A stretch of 64,000 nucleotides of DNA from Streptomyces sp. NK15101 (GCF_020400725.1 NZ_JAINVG010000041.1:1-64000); one strand, 5' to 3'. Positions 1 to 7,973 are shown, counted from the stretch's first letter. The notes: a model not told the origin generated them from the sequence alone. Made by a program: numbers and translations.

Positions 1-109
1 CCCGCACCGCCGTGAGACCGGCCAGGAGCTGTCGGAGCTCGGGTTCCGCCACCGCCCCCACCTCCGGCCGCTCCCCGATCGAGGAGCCCTTGATCGTCGT
101 CTCAGACAT
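1..109 (-). CDS. N-terminus of HAMP-repeat sensor histidine kinase (partial)
   Basis: Only the first 36 codons are in the window; the gene runs off the left edge. The start ATG (complement of 107-109) follows a GAGGATGGGG ribosome site. The visible protein begins MSETTIKGSSIGERP and reaches a LLAGLTAVR segment. In my knowledge of Streptomyces proteins this precedes the first HAMP repeat of the large cytosolic hybrid histidine kinases with many HAMP repeats. No catalytic residue is visible, so the family is inferred from the N-terminus alone. Confidence 0.5.
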   Translation of the reverse strand, partial: MSETTIKGSSIGERPEVGAVAEPELRQLLAGLTAVR

Positions 110-208
110 GCCCCATCCTCGTCCGCCCTCAGGCATACGCTTACGGGCCATGCGGTCACGCTCACGTGCCGCACCGCCCGTGCTCCATGACGGCCCCGGC
201 CTCGACCG

Positions 209-222
209 TTGCCGTACGGCAA
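209..222. promoter_or_regulatory. 14-bp perfect palindrome in the divergent intergenic region
   Basis: TTGCCGTACGGCAA is a perfect inverted repeat between the divergent kinase gene (start 109) and the DUF5133 gene (start 394). Its place suits an operator, but no regulator can be assigned. The rest of the 284-bp gap shows no gene. Confidence 0.3.
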
Positions 223-393
223 TGATGACGACCCTACCCCCACGTGATCGACAGGAGGAGGGCGGTGCCGCGTCAAGCGGCCGGAACACGCCGTCGGACG
301 ACTTCCGGGCGTTCTCCGGCATGCGACGCCGGAGGCCGGGTAGGCGGCGCGCCGAGCCGGGCGCCCGACGCCCTGACGAGAAGGGAGTAGCAC

Positions 394-621
394 GTGCTGA
401 TGGCCCATCCCGTGGTCCTGCGCAACCTCATCGAGGAGTACGAGACGCTGGAGGTGCTCCGGGCGGAGAACGGCAGCGCCGAGGTGCGGCGGCGCATGGA
501 CGACCTGGCGTACACCCTGTGCGTCTCCACCGGTACGTGTGACGTGGACGCGGCACTGATCGCGGCCCGCCATCGGCTGCCGGGCGCGCGCCCCGAGGAC
601 GACTCCGTGGTGACCGCCTGA
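394..621 (+). CDS. DUF5133 domain-containing protein
   Basis: A 75-residue protein beginning with GTG after a GAAGGGAG ribosome site at 380-387. The conserved parts, an N-terminal MLMAHP and a central YTLCVSTGT with GARPEDDS near the end, match the DUF5133 family, which is found mainly in Streptomyces. It is a small soluble protein of unknown function. It is the only gene between the divergent kinase and a strong terminator, so it is probably monocistronic. Confidence 0.85.
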   Translation: MLMAHPVVLRNLIEEYETLEVLRAENGSAEVRRRMDDLAYTLCVSTGTCDVDAALIAARHRLPGARPEDDSVVTA

Positions 622-630
622 GCACGCGGA

Positions 631-668
631 CGAGCCCGGCACCCTCCTTCCGGAGGGTGCCGGGCTCG
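631..668. terminator. Bidirectional intrinsic terminator
   Basis: A perfect 17-bp stem (631-647 with 652-668) with a 4-base TTCC loop lies between the convergent DUF5133 and hydrophobic-protein genes. It has no U tract, which is usual for Streptomyces terminators. Confidence 0.9.
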
Positions 669-689
669 CTCGTGCCGCGGGGGAACCGC

Positions 690-851
690 CTACCAGCGGT
701 ACCAGCGGCCCGTGCTCCCCTTCGGCCGGGCCACGAAGCCCAGCAGCCACAGGACGAGCACGATCACGGCTATCCACCAGAGCGCCTTGACCGCGAAGCC
801 GAAGCCGAAGAGCAGCAGCGCGAGAAGAAGAACCAGCAGCAGGGGAACCAT
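690..851 (-). CDS. Small hydrophobic membrane protein
   Basis: A 53-residue protein, MVPLLLVLLLALLLFGFGF at the N-terminus and GRWYRW at the C-terminus, with two closely spaced hydrophobic segments (about residues 2-20 and 24-43). It matches the short hydrophobic-protein (DUF5670/lmo0937-like) group that is common in Streptomyces and often stress-linked. The ATG follows a GGAGG on the complementary strand (about 856-860). Function is unknown. It converges on the DUF5133 gene across a shared terminator. Confidence 0.8.
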   Translation of the reverse strand: MVPLLLVLLLALLLFGFGFAVKALWWIAVIVLVLWLLGFVARPKGSTGRWYRW

Positions 852-1093
852 GCGTATCGACCTCCAGTAATGACGGGTGCTCAGGGACGGACGGACGGGA
901 TGTACCGCCGGCCGGGGAAGGGGTTACGGGCCGCACCGACGGAACGGGATCCGGCCACTCTTCTCCGAAGCACTCATGAGGCCCGTCTCGCCGGACCCGG
1001 CCGTCGCAAACCTCGTTCGTCGCGCCCGGCGCCCTGTCCGGCTCCCTTCCCGCGGTGCGCTTGGCCGCTTCGATCCGGGACAGACGGCCCCGC

Positions 1094-2683
1094 ATGGTGA
1101 CGCTTCTCCTCGCGGGCCTCCCGGCCATCACCGCCCTCGCCACCGGCCTCCTGGCCGTCCTGGTGTCCCCGTGGTGGTGGTGCGCGGCCGGCCCCGCACT
1201 CCTGATCGCCGCGGTGGCGTCGTACGACCTGCTCCAGCGGCGCCACTCGATCCTGCGCAACTATCCGCTCCTGGGGCACCTGCGGTTCGCGATGGAGGCG
1301 ATCCGTCCCGAGGTGCAGCAGTACTTCGTCGAGCGGAACGTCGACGGCGCCCCCTTCGACCGGGACACCCGCTCCATCGTCTACGAACGGGCCAAGGGGA
1401 CCGACGCCGAGGACCCCTTCGGGACGGAGCTGGAGCTGGACCGGCCGGGCACCGATCACCTCGTCCCCTCCATGGCCCCGTGCCCGGTGCCCACGGAACC
1501 GCCCCGGGTCCGGATCGGCGGCCCCGGCTGCGCCAGGCCCTACGACATGGCCCTGCTCAACGTGTCCGCGATGAGCTTCGGCTCCCTGTCGGACCGGGCG
1601 GTCCGTGCCCTGAACGAGGGCGCCCGGCGCGGCGGCTTCGCCCATGACACCGGTGAGGGCGGGATATCGGAGCACCACCTGGCCCCCGGCGGGGACCTCG
1701 TGTGGGAGATCGGCACGGGCTACTTCGGCTGCCGCACGGAGGACGGCGGCTTCGACCCGCGGAGGTTCGCCGAGAAGGCCGCCCTCGACCAGGTCGTCTG
1801 CGTACTGCTGAAGATCAGCCAGGGGGCCAAGCCCGGCATCGGGGGCGTGCTGCCCGGCTCCAAGGTCAGCCGGGAGATCGCCGCGGTCCGGGGCGTCCCC
1901 GAGGGCCGCACCGTGATCTCCCCGCCGTACCACCGCGTCTACCGGACCCCCAGGGAACTCGTGCGTTTCGTGGGCCGGATGCGGGAGCTTGCCGGGAGCA
2001 AGCCGGTCGGGTTCAAGCTGTGCGTCGGATCGCGCCGCGAGTTCCTCGCAGTCTGCAAGGCGATGCTGGAGGAGGACGTCACGCCCGACTTCATCGTCGT
2101 CGACGGGGCCGAAGGCGGCACCGGGGCCGCGCCGCTGGAGTTCGCGGACACCGTCGGACTCCCCCTCACCGAGGGCCTGACGACGGTCCACCGGTCCCTC
2201 GTCGGCGCGGGACTGCGCGACCGGATCCGGATCGGCGCCTCCGGCAAGGTCGCCACCGGCGGCGACATCGTCAAGCGGCTGATCCAGGGGGCCGACTACA
2301 CCAACTCCGCCCGGGCCATGATGTTCGCCCTCGGTTGCGTCCAGGCCCAGCGCTGCCACACCAACACCTGCCCCGTCGGGGTCGCCACCCAGGACCGCCG
2401 GCGCGCCCGGGCCCTGGACGTCGAGGACAAGGCGCGCCGCGTCCAGCGCTTCCAGGAGGCGACCGTCAAGAGCGCTCTGCAGATCATGGCCGCCATGGGC
2501 GTCGACGAGCCGGGCGGCCTGGCGCCCGGGATGCTGCTGCGCCGGGTCGGCCCGGACACCATCCGGTCCCATGCCGACCTGTACGCCCCGCTCGAAGCCG
2601 GGCAGCTCCTCTCGTCGGCATCGGTTCCGCCGTCGTGGGCGGGCGACTGGAACGCGGCCCACCCGGACCGGTTCGCCTCCTGA
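1094..2683 (+). CDS. FMN-binding glutamate synthase family protein
   Basis: A protein of about 529 residues with the GltB-like FMN-binding domain. It starts with two hydrophobic helices (about residues 2-45), as is usual for the membrane-linked standalone members (YerD type). Visible motifs are the FMN/TIM-barrel stretches VSAMSFGSLSD, HDTGEGGISEHH, KISQGAKPGIGG and VDGAEGGTGAAP, and the cluster motif CVQAQRCHTNTCPVG, whose cysteines in glutamate synthases bind a [3Fe-4S] centre. It lacks the glutaminase domain, so it cannot use glutamine by itself; its real reaction is unproven. I chose ATG 1094 over a GTG at 1055, which has no ribosome site, although the site for 1094 is also weak. Confidence 0.9.
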   Translation: MVTLLLAGLPAITALATGLLAVLVSPWWWCAAGPALLIAAVASYDLLQRRHSILRNYPLLGHLRFAMEAIRPEVQQYFVERNVDGAPFDRDTRSIVYERAKGTDAEDPFGTELELDRPGTDHLVPSMAPCPVPTEPPRVRIGGPGCARPYDMALLNVSAMSFGSLSDRAVRALNEGARRGGFAHDTGEGGISEHHLAPGGDLVWEIGTGYFGCRTEDGGFDPRRFAEKAALDQVVCVLLKISQGAKPGIGGVLPGSKVSREIAAVRGVPEGRTVISPPYHRVYRTPRELVRFVGRMRELAGSKPVGFKLCVGSRREFLAVCKAMLEEDVTPDFIVVDGAEGGTGAAPLEFADTVGLPLTEGLTTVHRSLVGAGLRDRIRIGASGKVATGGDIVKRLIQGADYTNSARAMMFALGCVQAQRCHTNTCPVGVATQDRRRARALDVEDKARRVQRFQEATVKSALQIMAAMGVDEPGGLAPGMLLRRVGPDTIRSHADLYAPLEAGQLLSSASVPPSWAGDWNAAHPDRFAS

Positions 2684-2869
2684 ACGGCTTGCACGACGCC
2701 GCCGAGGGCGGTGCGGTCGCACGGCGCGGGGCCCGTTCGGTGGCCCCCCGCACCCGGCCTCGGACGGGACGGGACGGGACGATTCATCGCCCTTTCCGGG
2801 TTTACCGTCGCGCTTCCCGGCCAGGCGCCTTCTCGTCAGATGTGCCGAGCGGAGAAGGAGTGATCGTCC

Positions 2870-3043
2870 GTGTCCGGTGAGCAGAAGATGAAGGCCAAGA
2901 GCGAGCAGGCCAAGGGCAAGATCAAGGAGGCGGCCGGGCGGATGACCGGTGACGAGCGCCTCGAGGCGGAGGGCCGGGCCGAACAGGCCAAGGGCGATGC
3001 GCGCGGCGCCAAGGAGAAGGCGAAGGACGTCTTCAAGCACTGA
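2870..3043 (+). CDS. CsbD family stress protein
   Basis: A 57-residue, highly charged, lysine- and glutamate-rich protein with the CsbD signature (KSEQAKGKIKEAAGRMTGDE, then EGRAEQAKGDARGAKEKAKD). The family is small, predicted to be helical or disordered, and general-stress induced in other Gram-positive bacteria. GTG start with a strong GGAGAAGGAG site at 2851-2860. It is followed at once by a strong terminator. Confidence 0.95.
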   Translation: MSGEQKMKAKSEQAKGKIKEAAGRMTGDERLEAEGRAEQAKGDARGAKEKAKDVFKH

Positions 3044-3070
3044 GCCCTGGGCGCGCGGACCGCGTCCGGC

Positions 3071-3110
3071 ATGGAAGGGGCGGCCCGCCGTGGCGGGCCG
3101 CCCCTTCCAT
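3071..3110. terminator. Strong bidirectional terminator
   Basis: An 18-bp perfect stem (3071-3088 with 3093-3110) and a 4-base loop separate csbD from the convergent rpsR. Confidence 0.9.
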
Positions 3111-3159
3111 GGCCGTCCCGGCCGTCGGTCCCTTCTCCGCGGGACGGCGGGGCCGGTCG

Positions 3160-3396
3160 TCAGCGACCGGCGTACGGCAGCAGGGCCATCTCCCGGGCGT
3201 TCTTGATCGCGGTGGCGAGCGCCCGCTGCTGCTGGGCGGTCACGCGGGTGACGCGGCGGCTGCGGATCTTGCCCCGGTCGGAGATGAACTTCCGCAGCAG
3301 GTCGGTGTCCTTGTAGTCGATGTACGTGATGCCGGCCGCGTCGAGCGGGTTGGGGCGGGACTTCACGGGCTTGCGGGGGTCGGGGCGTCGGGCCAT
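3160..3396 (-). CDS. rpsR: 30S ribosomal protein bS18, zinc-independent paralogue
   Basis: A 78-residue bS18. It begins MARRPDPRKPVKSRPNPLD and has the family core YIDYKDTDLLRKFISDRGKI and RRVTRVTAQQQRALATAIK. Cysteines of the zinc-binding form are absent, as expected for the alternative copy made under zinc starvation in Streptomyces. It is the last gene of the - strand unit reading from the Zur box at 4767 through the bL31 relic and the CobW-like gene, 44 bp after the latter. Confidence 0.95.
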   Translation of the reverse strand: MARRPDPRKPVKSRPNPLDAAGITYIDYKDTDLLRKFISDRGKIRSRRVTRVTAQQQRALATAIKNAREMALLPYAGR

Positions 3397-3440
3397 GTCT
3401 CGGTTCCTTCGAGGGAGCGTTTCAGTGGAGTCGTACGGGG

Positions 3441-4592
3441 TCAGGCGGCGTCGAGGAGGGAGTCGAAGGCGGCGGGCAGGTGCTTCCACGCCTCGCGTCC
3501 CGCCCGGTACTCGGCGTCCGTGAGCAGACAGGAGTCGAGGAGTCGCTCGATCCCGTCCCGGTCGAGGCCGGGCGAGGTGAAGACGAGGTGCTGGCAGCAG
3601 TCGCCGTGCTCGGGGTGCCAGTCGAGGGCGGCCGCCGCGCGGCGCACGGGCGGGACCATCTCCCATGCGGCGTCGGGCAGTGACGCCAGCCAGGGGCCGG
3701 CGCTCTCCACGCACAGCGCTCCGCCGGCCGCGTCCCAGGCGAGGAGCGTGTCGGGACGGTCGGCGAGCCAGAACCGGCCACGACTGCGGGCCGCCGCGCA
3801 GCACAGGTCCTCGAGCGCCTCGTACAGCCGCTCCGGATGGAAGGGCCGGTGGCGGCGCCAGACGAAGGTGGTGACGCCGGCCTCGTCGGCGTCCTGGGGC
3901 AACAGCGCGCACGCGGGGTGCTGGGCGGCCGCCGCGGCCTCGACGTCGAAGCCGGCGAACGCGGCTTCGGCGAGTTCGCCGGAACCGGCTGCCACGTGCC
4001 GCGCGGTGGGATGGAGCTGCGCGAGCAGGGCGCGGTCCTCGTCGTCGGCCTCGTCGTTGTCGACGACGGCGAGCACGGGTGCGTACTCCAGCTGACGGGC
4101 CCAGGTGTCGCCGACGGTCCGTTGGTCGGTGGGGGCGGCGGCCAGGCCGGCCTCGGCCAGGTCGTCGCCGTTGGCCAGGCAGGGCAGGACGAGTGCGGGG
4201 TCCACGGCGGTGATCACGTTCGTCAGCGCCAGGCGGTCTCCGCCGTGGCCGGCGATGACCTCCGCCATGGCCTTCGGCTCGACCGAGTCCCACAACTCGA
4301 CCACGGCGAGGCGGGTCAGGCCGCCGTCCGCCAGTCGCTCCAGTTCCGGTACGAGGTCCTCGCGCAGCGCGCAGCACGCGCAGTCGCCGATCAGCGGGGT
4401 CTCGCCGGAGGAGAGGGTGCCGGAGGCGTCCCGTACGAGTCGGAGCACCGTGCCGTCGGGCCCTCCGCCGAGGTCGTGGTGCAGCGCGACGCTGTCCGGA
4501 ACGGTCCGCAGGAGTCGTTCGACGACCTGCTTCCGCGCGTCGGCGTGCAGCCCGGCGACGATCACGACGGGGAGGCGGTGTTCGTGGTCCAT
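3441..4592 (-). CDS. CobW/COG0523-like protein lacking a P-loop
   Basis: A 383-residue member of the CobW/COG0523 family of metal-linked GTPases. The CxCC metal motif is present (GDCACC, Cys71, Cys73 and Cys74), as is the CobW C-terminal domain (around FVWRRHRPFHPERLYEAL). The nucleotide-binding loop, however, reads GLHADARKQ near residue 14 instead of GxxGxGKT, and no NKxD motif is evident. It is therefore unlikely to hydrolyse GTP in the usual way. It sits in the zinc-starvation ribosomal island, so a role in zinc handling or in remodelling ribosomal zinc sites is likely. The ATG overlaps the stop of the preceding bL31 relic (TGATG), implying translational coupling. Confidence 0.85.
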   Translation of the reverse strand: MDHEHRLPVVIVAGLHADARKQVVERLLRTVPDSVALHHDLGGGPDGTVLRLVRDASGTLSSGETPLIGDCACCALREDLVPELERLADGGLTRLAVVELWDSVEPKAMAEVIAGHGGDRLALTNVITAVDPALVLPCLANGDDLAEAGLAAAPTDQRTVGDTWARQLEYAPVLAVVDNDEADDEDRALLAQLHPTARHVAAGSGELAEAAFAGFDVEAAAAAQHPACALLPQDADEAGVTTFVWRRHRPFHPERLYEALEDLCCAAARSRGRFWLADRPDTLLAWDAAGGALCVESAGPWLASLPDAAWEMVPPVRRAAAALDWHPEHGDCCQHLVFTSPGLDRDGIERLLDSCLLTDAEYRAGREAWKHLPAAFDSLLDAA

Positions 4593-4687
4593 CAACGGGC
4601 TCCGTGGCGGCGCTGGAACTGCTCGGTGCGGCCGGCGCCGTCGTGGAGGGCGACGGGCTCACGGGCGGGGTGGATTCCGGGCTTCAT
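4592..4687 (-). CDS. Internally deleted bL31 (RpmE2-like) relic, 31 aa
   Basis: The reading frame gives MKPGIHPAREPVALHDGAGR followed by TEQFQRRHGAR. The first part matches the N-terminus of the zinc-free bL31 proteins (MKPGIHPxxxPVxxxD) and the last part matches their C-terminal GRxExFxRRxG. The roughly 50 residues usually in between are missing. The frame is open, has an AAAGG ribosome site, is the first gene behind the Zur box, and its stop overlaps the next start (TGATG). It may survive only as a coupling leader peptide. A functional L31 seems unlikely because the ribosome-contacting middle is gone. Confidence 0.7.
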   Translation of the reverse strand: MKPGIHPAREPVALHDGAGRTEQFQRRHGAR

Positions 4688-4766
4688 GTCATGACCTTTC
4701 GATGGTTCGGAGTCCGGCGGGACGACGGCCGGGCGGATCTCGTCGCGTGCCGTGCCGCACACTACA

Positions 4767-4781
4767 TGAGAATGGTTTTCA
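4767..4781. promoter_or_regulatory. Zur box (divergent)
   Basis: TGAGAATGGTTTTCA is a good match to the Streptomyces Zur operator, TGaaAatgatTttCA. It lies between the start of the - strand bL31-relic/CobW/rpsR unit (4687) and the + strand rpmB/rpsN unit (4839). Zinc-bound Zur would repress both. Confidence 0.85.
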
Positions 4782-4838
4782 TTTCCGATACCGTACGGTG
4801 AGCATCACACCCAGCCAGCGAGAGAGGCGGCAGCACCC

Positions 4839-5075
4839 ATGTCGGCCCACTGCCAACTGACCGGCGCCAAGCCGGGATTCGGCAACACCATCTCCCACTC
4901 CCACCGGCGCACCTCGCGCCGATTCGACCCGAACATCCAGCGCAAGCGCTACTGGCTGCCCAGCGAGGGGCGCCATGTGCGCCTGACGCTCAGCGCCAGG
5001 GCGATCAAGACGGTCGACGCGATCGGCGTCGAAGCCGCCGTGGCGCGCATCCGCGCACGGGGAGGCAAGGTCTGA
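4839..5075 (+). CDS. rpmB: 50S ribosomal protein bL28, zinc-independent paralogue
   Basis: A 78-residue bL28. It begins MSAHCQLTGAKPGFGNTISH and has SHRRTSRRFDPNIQRKRYWL and a C-terminal lysine/arginine-rich helix. The CxxC pairs of the zinc form are missing; only one cysteine (Cys5) remains. The start follows AGAGAGGCGG. The stop overlaps the rpsN start (TGATG). An rpmG (bL33) gene, usually found in this island in related genomes, is not present here. Confidence 0.95.
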   Translation: MSAHCQLTGAKPGFGNTISHSHRRTSRRFDPNIQRKRYWLPSEGRHVRLTLSARAIKTVDAIGVEAAVARIRARGGKV

Positions 5076-5380
5076 TGGCGAAGCGAAGCAAGATCGCGAA
5101 GAACGAGAAGCGCAAGGAGACCGTCGAGCGGTACGCCGCCCGGCGGGCCGAGCTCAAGGAGGTCATCCGCCGCCCGTCCTCCACGACGGCCGAACGGGAC
5201 GCCGCCTTCGCGGAGTTGCGCCGGCAGCCGCGCGACGCCAGCGCCACGCGCGTGCGCAACCGCGACAGCGCGGACGGCCGCCCCCGCGGCTACCTGCGCA
5301 AGTTCGGCCTCTCGCGCGTACGGACGCGACAGCAGGCGCACGCCGGCTTCCTGCCGGGAGTGATCAAGTCGTCCTGGTAG
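5075..5380 (+). CDS. rpsN: 30S ribosomal protein uS14, zinc-independent form
   Basis: A 101-residue long-type uS14 (MAKRSKIAKNEKRKETVERY, PRDASATRVRNRD, GRPRGYLRKFGLSR). This C-minus form lacks the four zinc cysteines and replaces the zinc-binding copy under zinc starvation. It is co-translated with rpmB and is ended by a terminator immediately downstream. Confidence 0.97.
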   Translation: MAKRSKIAKNEKRKETVERYAARRAELKEVIRRPSSTTAERDAAFAELRRQPRDASATRVRNRDSADGRPRGYLRKFGLSRVRTRQQAHAGFLPGVIKSSW

Positions 5381-5390
5381 ACGAGGACCC

Positions 5391-5425
5391 GGGTGCGGGC
5401 CGGGGCGTCGCCCCGGCCCGCACCC
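5391..5425 (+). terminator. Intrinsic terminator after rpsN
   Basis: A 16-bp perfect stem (5391-5406 with 5410-5425) with a GTC loop starts 10 bp after the rpsN stop. Confidence 0.9.
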
Positions 5426-5475
5426 GGAAGCCGTCCGACGACCACCCAGCGGCGGCACGCCTCGCGGAGCAGGTT

Positions 5476-5490
5476 TGGTAATGACAACCA
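5476..5490. promoter_or_regulatory. Second Zur box
   Basis: TGGTAATGACAACCA has the 15-bp Zur-box form, with TGGT and ACCA ends and an AATGA core. It lies 48 bp before rpmF. The separate box implies that rpmF and the downstream cobW are a second zinc-regulated transcript. Confidence 0.7.
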
Positions 5491-5538
5491 TTTCCATATA
5501 ACCTCCGCGTGTCAACAACCGGACCGAGGAGTCTCACG

Positions 5539-5709
5539 ATGGCCGTCCCCAAGCGGAAGATGTCCCGCAGCAACACCCGTCACCGCCGCGCCCAGTGGAA
5601 GGCGACCACGCCCCGGCTGGTGCCGGTCACCGTGGACGGCGTCGTCCACCGGGTCCCGCAGCGCCTGGTGAAGGCGTACGAGCGCGGCCTCGTCCAGCCG
5701 GAGGGCTGA
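5539..5709 (+). CDS. rpmF: 50S ribosomal protein bL32, zinc-free form
   Basis: A 56-residue bL32 (MAVPKRKMSRSNTRHRRAQW). The cysteines of the zinc-ribbon form are absent. I chose ATG 5539 with a GAGGAG site just upstream, rather than an in-frame GTG at 5509 that lies next to the Zur box. The cobW gene follows after 6 bp. Confidence 0.95.
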   Translation: MAVPKRKMSRSNTRHRRAQWKATTPRLVPVTVDGVVHRVPQRLVKAYERGLVQPEG

Positions 5710-5715
5710 GCGCCC

Positions 5716-6876
5716 ATGCCCCCCAGCGACCGTCTGCCGGTCACGGTCCTCTCGGGATTCCTCGGGGCCGGAAAGACCACCCTGCTCAACCACGTCCTCG
5801 GCAATCGCGAAGGGCTGCGCGTCGCGGTCATCGTCAACGACATGAGCGAGGTCAACATCGACGCCGCGCTCGTCCGCGGCGGTGAGGCGGCCCTGTCCCG
5901 CACCGAGGAGCGCCTGGTCGAGATGACCAACGGGTGCATCTGCTGCACCCTGCGCGACGACCTCCTCGAAGAGGTCGACCGGCTCGCCCGCGAAGACCGT
6001 TTCGACCACCTGCTGATCGAGTCGAGCGGGATCTCCGAGCCGATGCCCGTGGCCGCGACCTTCTCCTTCCCCCGCGACGACGGGGCCACCCTCGGCGACC
6101 TCGCCCGCCTGGACACGATGGTGACCGTCGTGGACGCCGCCGGCTTCCTGCCGGAGCTGGACGGCGGCGACGAACTCGTCGCCCGCGGCCTGGATCAGTA
6201 CGAGGACGACGAGCGGACCGTGAGCGACCTCCTCGTGGACCAGGTGGAGTTCGCGGACGTCATCGTCCTCAACAAGCTCGACCTGGTCGGCCCGGAAGAG
6301 GCGCGCCGGCTCCGCGCCACGCTGTCCCGGCTCAACCCGGAGGCACGGATCGTCCCGGCCGTCCGGGGACGGGTTCCTCTCGAGCACGTCCTGGGGACCG
6401 GCCTGTTCGACGTCGAGCGGGCGCAGCAGGCCCCCGGCTGGGTGAAGGAGCTCAACGGAGACCACGTGCCGGAGACCGAGGAGTATGGCATCTCCTCGCT
6501 CGTCTTCCGTTCCGGCCTGCCGTTCCATCCCGGGCGCCTGTGGACCTTCGTCACCGAGGGGCTGGACAGCGGCGCCTTCGGTCGGGTCCTGCGCTCGAAG
6601 GGGTTCTTCCTGCTCGCCAGCCGGCCCCGGGTGACGGGCCTGTGGTCCCAGGCAGGCGCCGTCGCCCGGTTCGAACCGTCCGGCGCCCGCGGCCCGGAGA
6701 GCACGCAGGGCCAGGAACTCGTCTTCATCGGCACCGGACTGCGCGCCGACGCCCTGCACGCGGCGCTGGAGGCCTGCCTGCTGGTGCCGGGCGAGACCGT
6801 CCCCGCCGACGACGACTTCCCGGCGTGGGAGACGTACGGCGTCGAAGACGCCTGCGAGCACGAACAGGCGGCCTGA
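5716..6876 (+). CDS. CobW/COG0523 GTPase (putative zinc metallochaperone)
   Basis: A 386-residue intact family member. The Walker A motif is GFLGAGKTTLLN (residues 14-25), the metal motif is CICC (Cys74, Cys76 and Cys77), the base-recognition motif is NKLD (about residue 186), and the CobW C-terminal domain includes RSGLPFHPGRLW. Zur-regulated members of this family are thought to deliver zinc to client proteins when zinc is scarce. It is coupled to rpmF and complements the divergent, P-loop-less paralogue at 3441-4592. The C-terminus is acidic and histidine-poor (EDACEHEQAA). Confidence 0.93.
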   Translation: MPPSDRLPVTVLSGFLGAGKTTLLNHVLGNREGLRVAVIVNDMSEVNIDAALVRGGEAALSRTEERLVEMTNGCICCTLRDDLLEEVDRLAREDRFDHLLIESSGISEPMPVAATFSFPRDDGATLGDLARLDTMVTVVDAAGFLPELDGGDELVARGLDQYEDDERTVSDLLVDQVEFADVIVLNKLDLVGPEEARRLRATLSRLNPEARIVPAVRGRVPLEHVLGTGLFDVERAQQAPGWVKELNGDHVPETEEYGISSLVFRSGLPFHPGRLWTFVTEGLDSGAFGRVLRSKGFFLLASRPRVTGLWSQAGAVARFEPSGARGPESTQGQELVFIGTGLRADALHAALEACLLVPGETVPADDDFPAWETYGVEDACEHEQAA

Positions 6877-6998
6877 AGCCCACGCTGACGGTGTTCAGCC
6901 GGGTGGAGGCGCGATCGCGCTCGGCGCGCCCGATGCGCACGCCCTTCGGCCCGCCGCCCTTCGCCCCGCCCCCGCCGCGCCCTCGGCCCGGTGCTCGT

Positions 6999-7045
6999 CG
7001 CCCGCGCCCCCTTCCTGTTCCGGAAACAGGAAGGGGGCGCGGGCG
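6999..7045. terminator. Bidirectional terminator, 21-bp stem
   Basis: A perfect 21-bp stem (6999-7019 with 7025-7045) with a 5-base loop lies between cobW and the convergent TetR gene. Confidence 0.92.
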
Positions 7046-7088
7046 CGTGGCGGTGCCGGCGTCCCGGCGATCTTCCGGGGGGCGGTTC

Positions 7089-7847
7089 TCAGGGTTCGAG
7101 GCGCTCGATCCGGGTCGCGATGCCGTCGAGGATCAGTTCGAGTCCGATCGTGAAATCGGCGTCGCCGATCGCCGCGTCGGAGGTGTCCGCCGGCCCCGCC
7201 TCGAACAGGGGCGACGAGAACAACCGGGCCGTCTCCGGGAAGCGTTCCGGGTCCACGAGCTTCGCCAGGGCGCGGCCGTAGGCACGTTCGGCGTCGGACT
7301 GCCCTTGCCCCTCGGCCCGGCCCCGGGCGAGCTCGTGGTCCTGCCGCACCGTCTGGACCACGTACCCTCCGATCAGCGAGAGGGTGCCGATCTTGTGCGC
7401 CCAGTCGAGCGGGGTGCGGGCCAGGATCTCCAGCGCGGCTTCCATCCAGGCGATCCGGTGGGGTCCGGAGGGCGGTCCGGCCACGGGCAGTTGGGCGAGC
7501 CACGGCCGCCGCCGGTACACGGCGCGCTGGGCGCGGGCCCAGGCGCGCAGCCCCTCACGCCAGTCGGCGGCGTCGAAGCGGGGCGGTGCGCCGAGGGCGT
7601 GGTCGCCCATGAGGACGAGGAGTTCGTCCTTGGAGCCGACGTACCGGTAGAGCGACATGCCGGTGACGCCGAGGCCCTTGGCGACCTTGGGGAGCGTCAC
7701 GCCGTCCAGGCCGTCCCGGTCGGCGGTCTCGACGGCCGCGGTGACGACGCGGTCGACGTCGAGGGCCGCGGGGCGGCCCAGCCGTGGGGACTCCGCGAGC
7801 CGCCAGAGCCGCCGCAGTGCTGCCGGAACGGTGTCTTCGCTGGTCAT
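7089..7847 (-). CDS. TetR/AcrR family transcriptional regulator
   Basis: A 252-residue repressor. The HTH is at about residues 28-75 (VVTAAVETADRDGLDGVTLP, then VTGMSLYRYVGSKDELL), followed by a TetR_C-type ligand domain (FDAADWREGLRAWARAQRAV). About 28 residues precede the HTH, longer than usual, ending in a GRP motif. It is divergent from the DUF418 membrane-protein gene and probably controls it and itself through the inverted repeat at 7888-7912. Confidence 0.93.
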   Translation of the reverse strand: MTSEDTVPAALRRLWRLAESPRLGRPAALDVDRVVTAAVETADRDGLDGVTLPKVAKGLGVTGMSLYRYVGSKDELLVLMGDHALGAPPRFDAADWREGLRAWARAQRAVYRRRPWLAQLPVAGPPSGPHRIAWMEAALEILARTPLDWAHKIGTLSLIGGYVVQTVRQDHELARGRAEGQGQSDAERAYGRALAKLVDPERFPETARLFSSPLFEAGPADTSDAAIGDADFTIGLELILDGIATRIERLEP

Positions 7848-7887
7848 GGTCCCCTCGGCGCCCCCGGAGCGTGAACCCTCATCATGC

Positions 7888-7912
7888 CAGAGGCATCATT
7901 AGTTTACCTCTG
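7888..7912. promoter_or_regulatory. Candidate TetR operator
   Basis: The inverted repeat CAGAGG-(13 bp)-CCTCTG lies in an unusually AT-rich stretch between the TetR gene (start 7847) and the DUF418 gene (start 7974). The assignment rests on position and symmetry only. Confidence 0.4.
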
Positions 7913-7973
7913 ATAGTTTCTCGGATAAATTAAAGGTGCGGGGGCGTCCCCCGCACCCTGAGGGGGGTGACAC

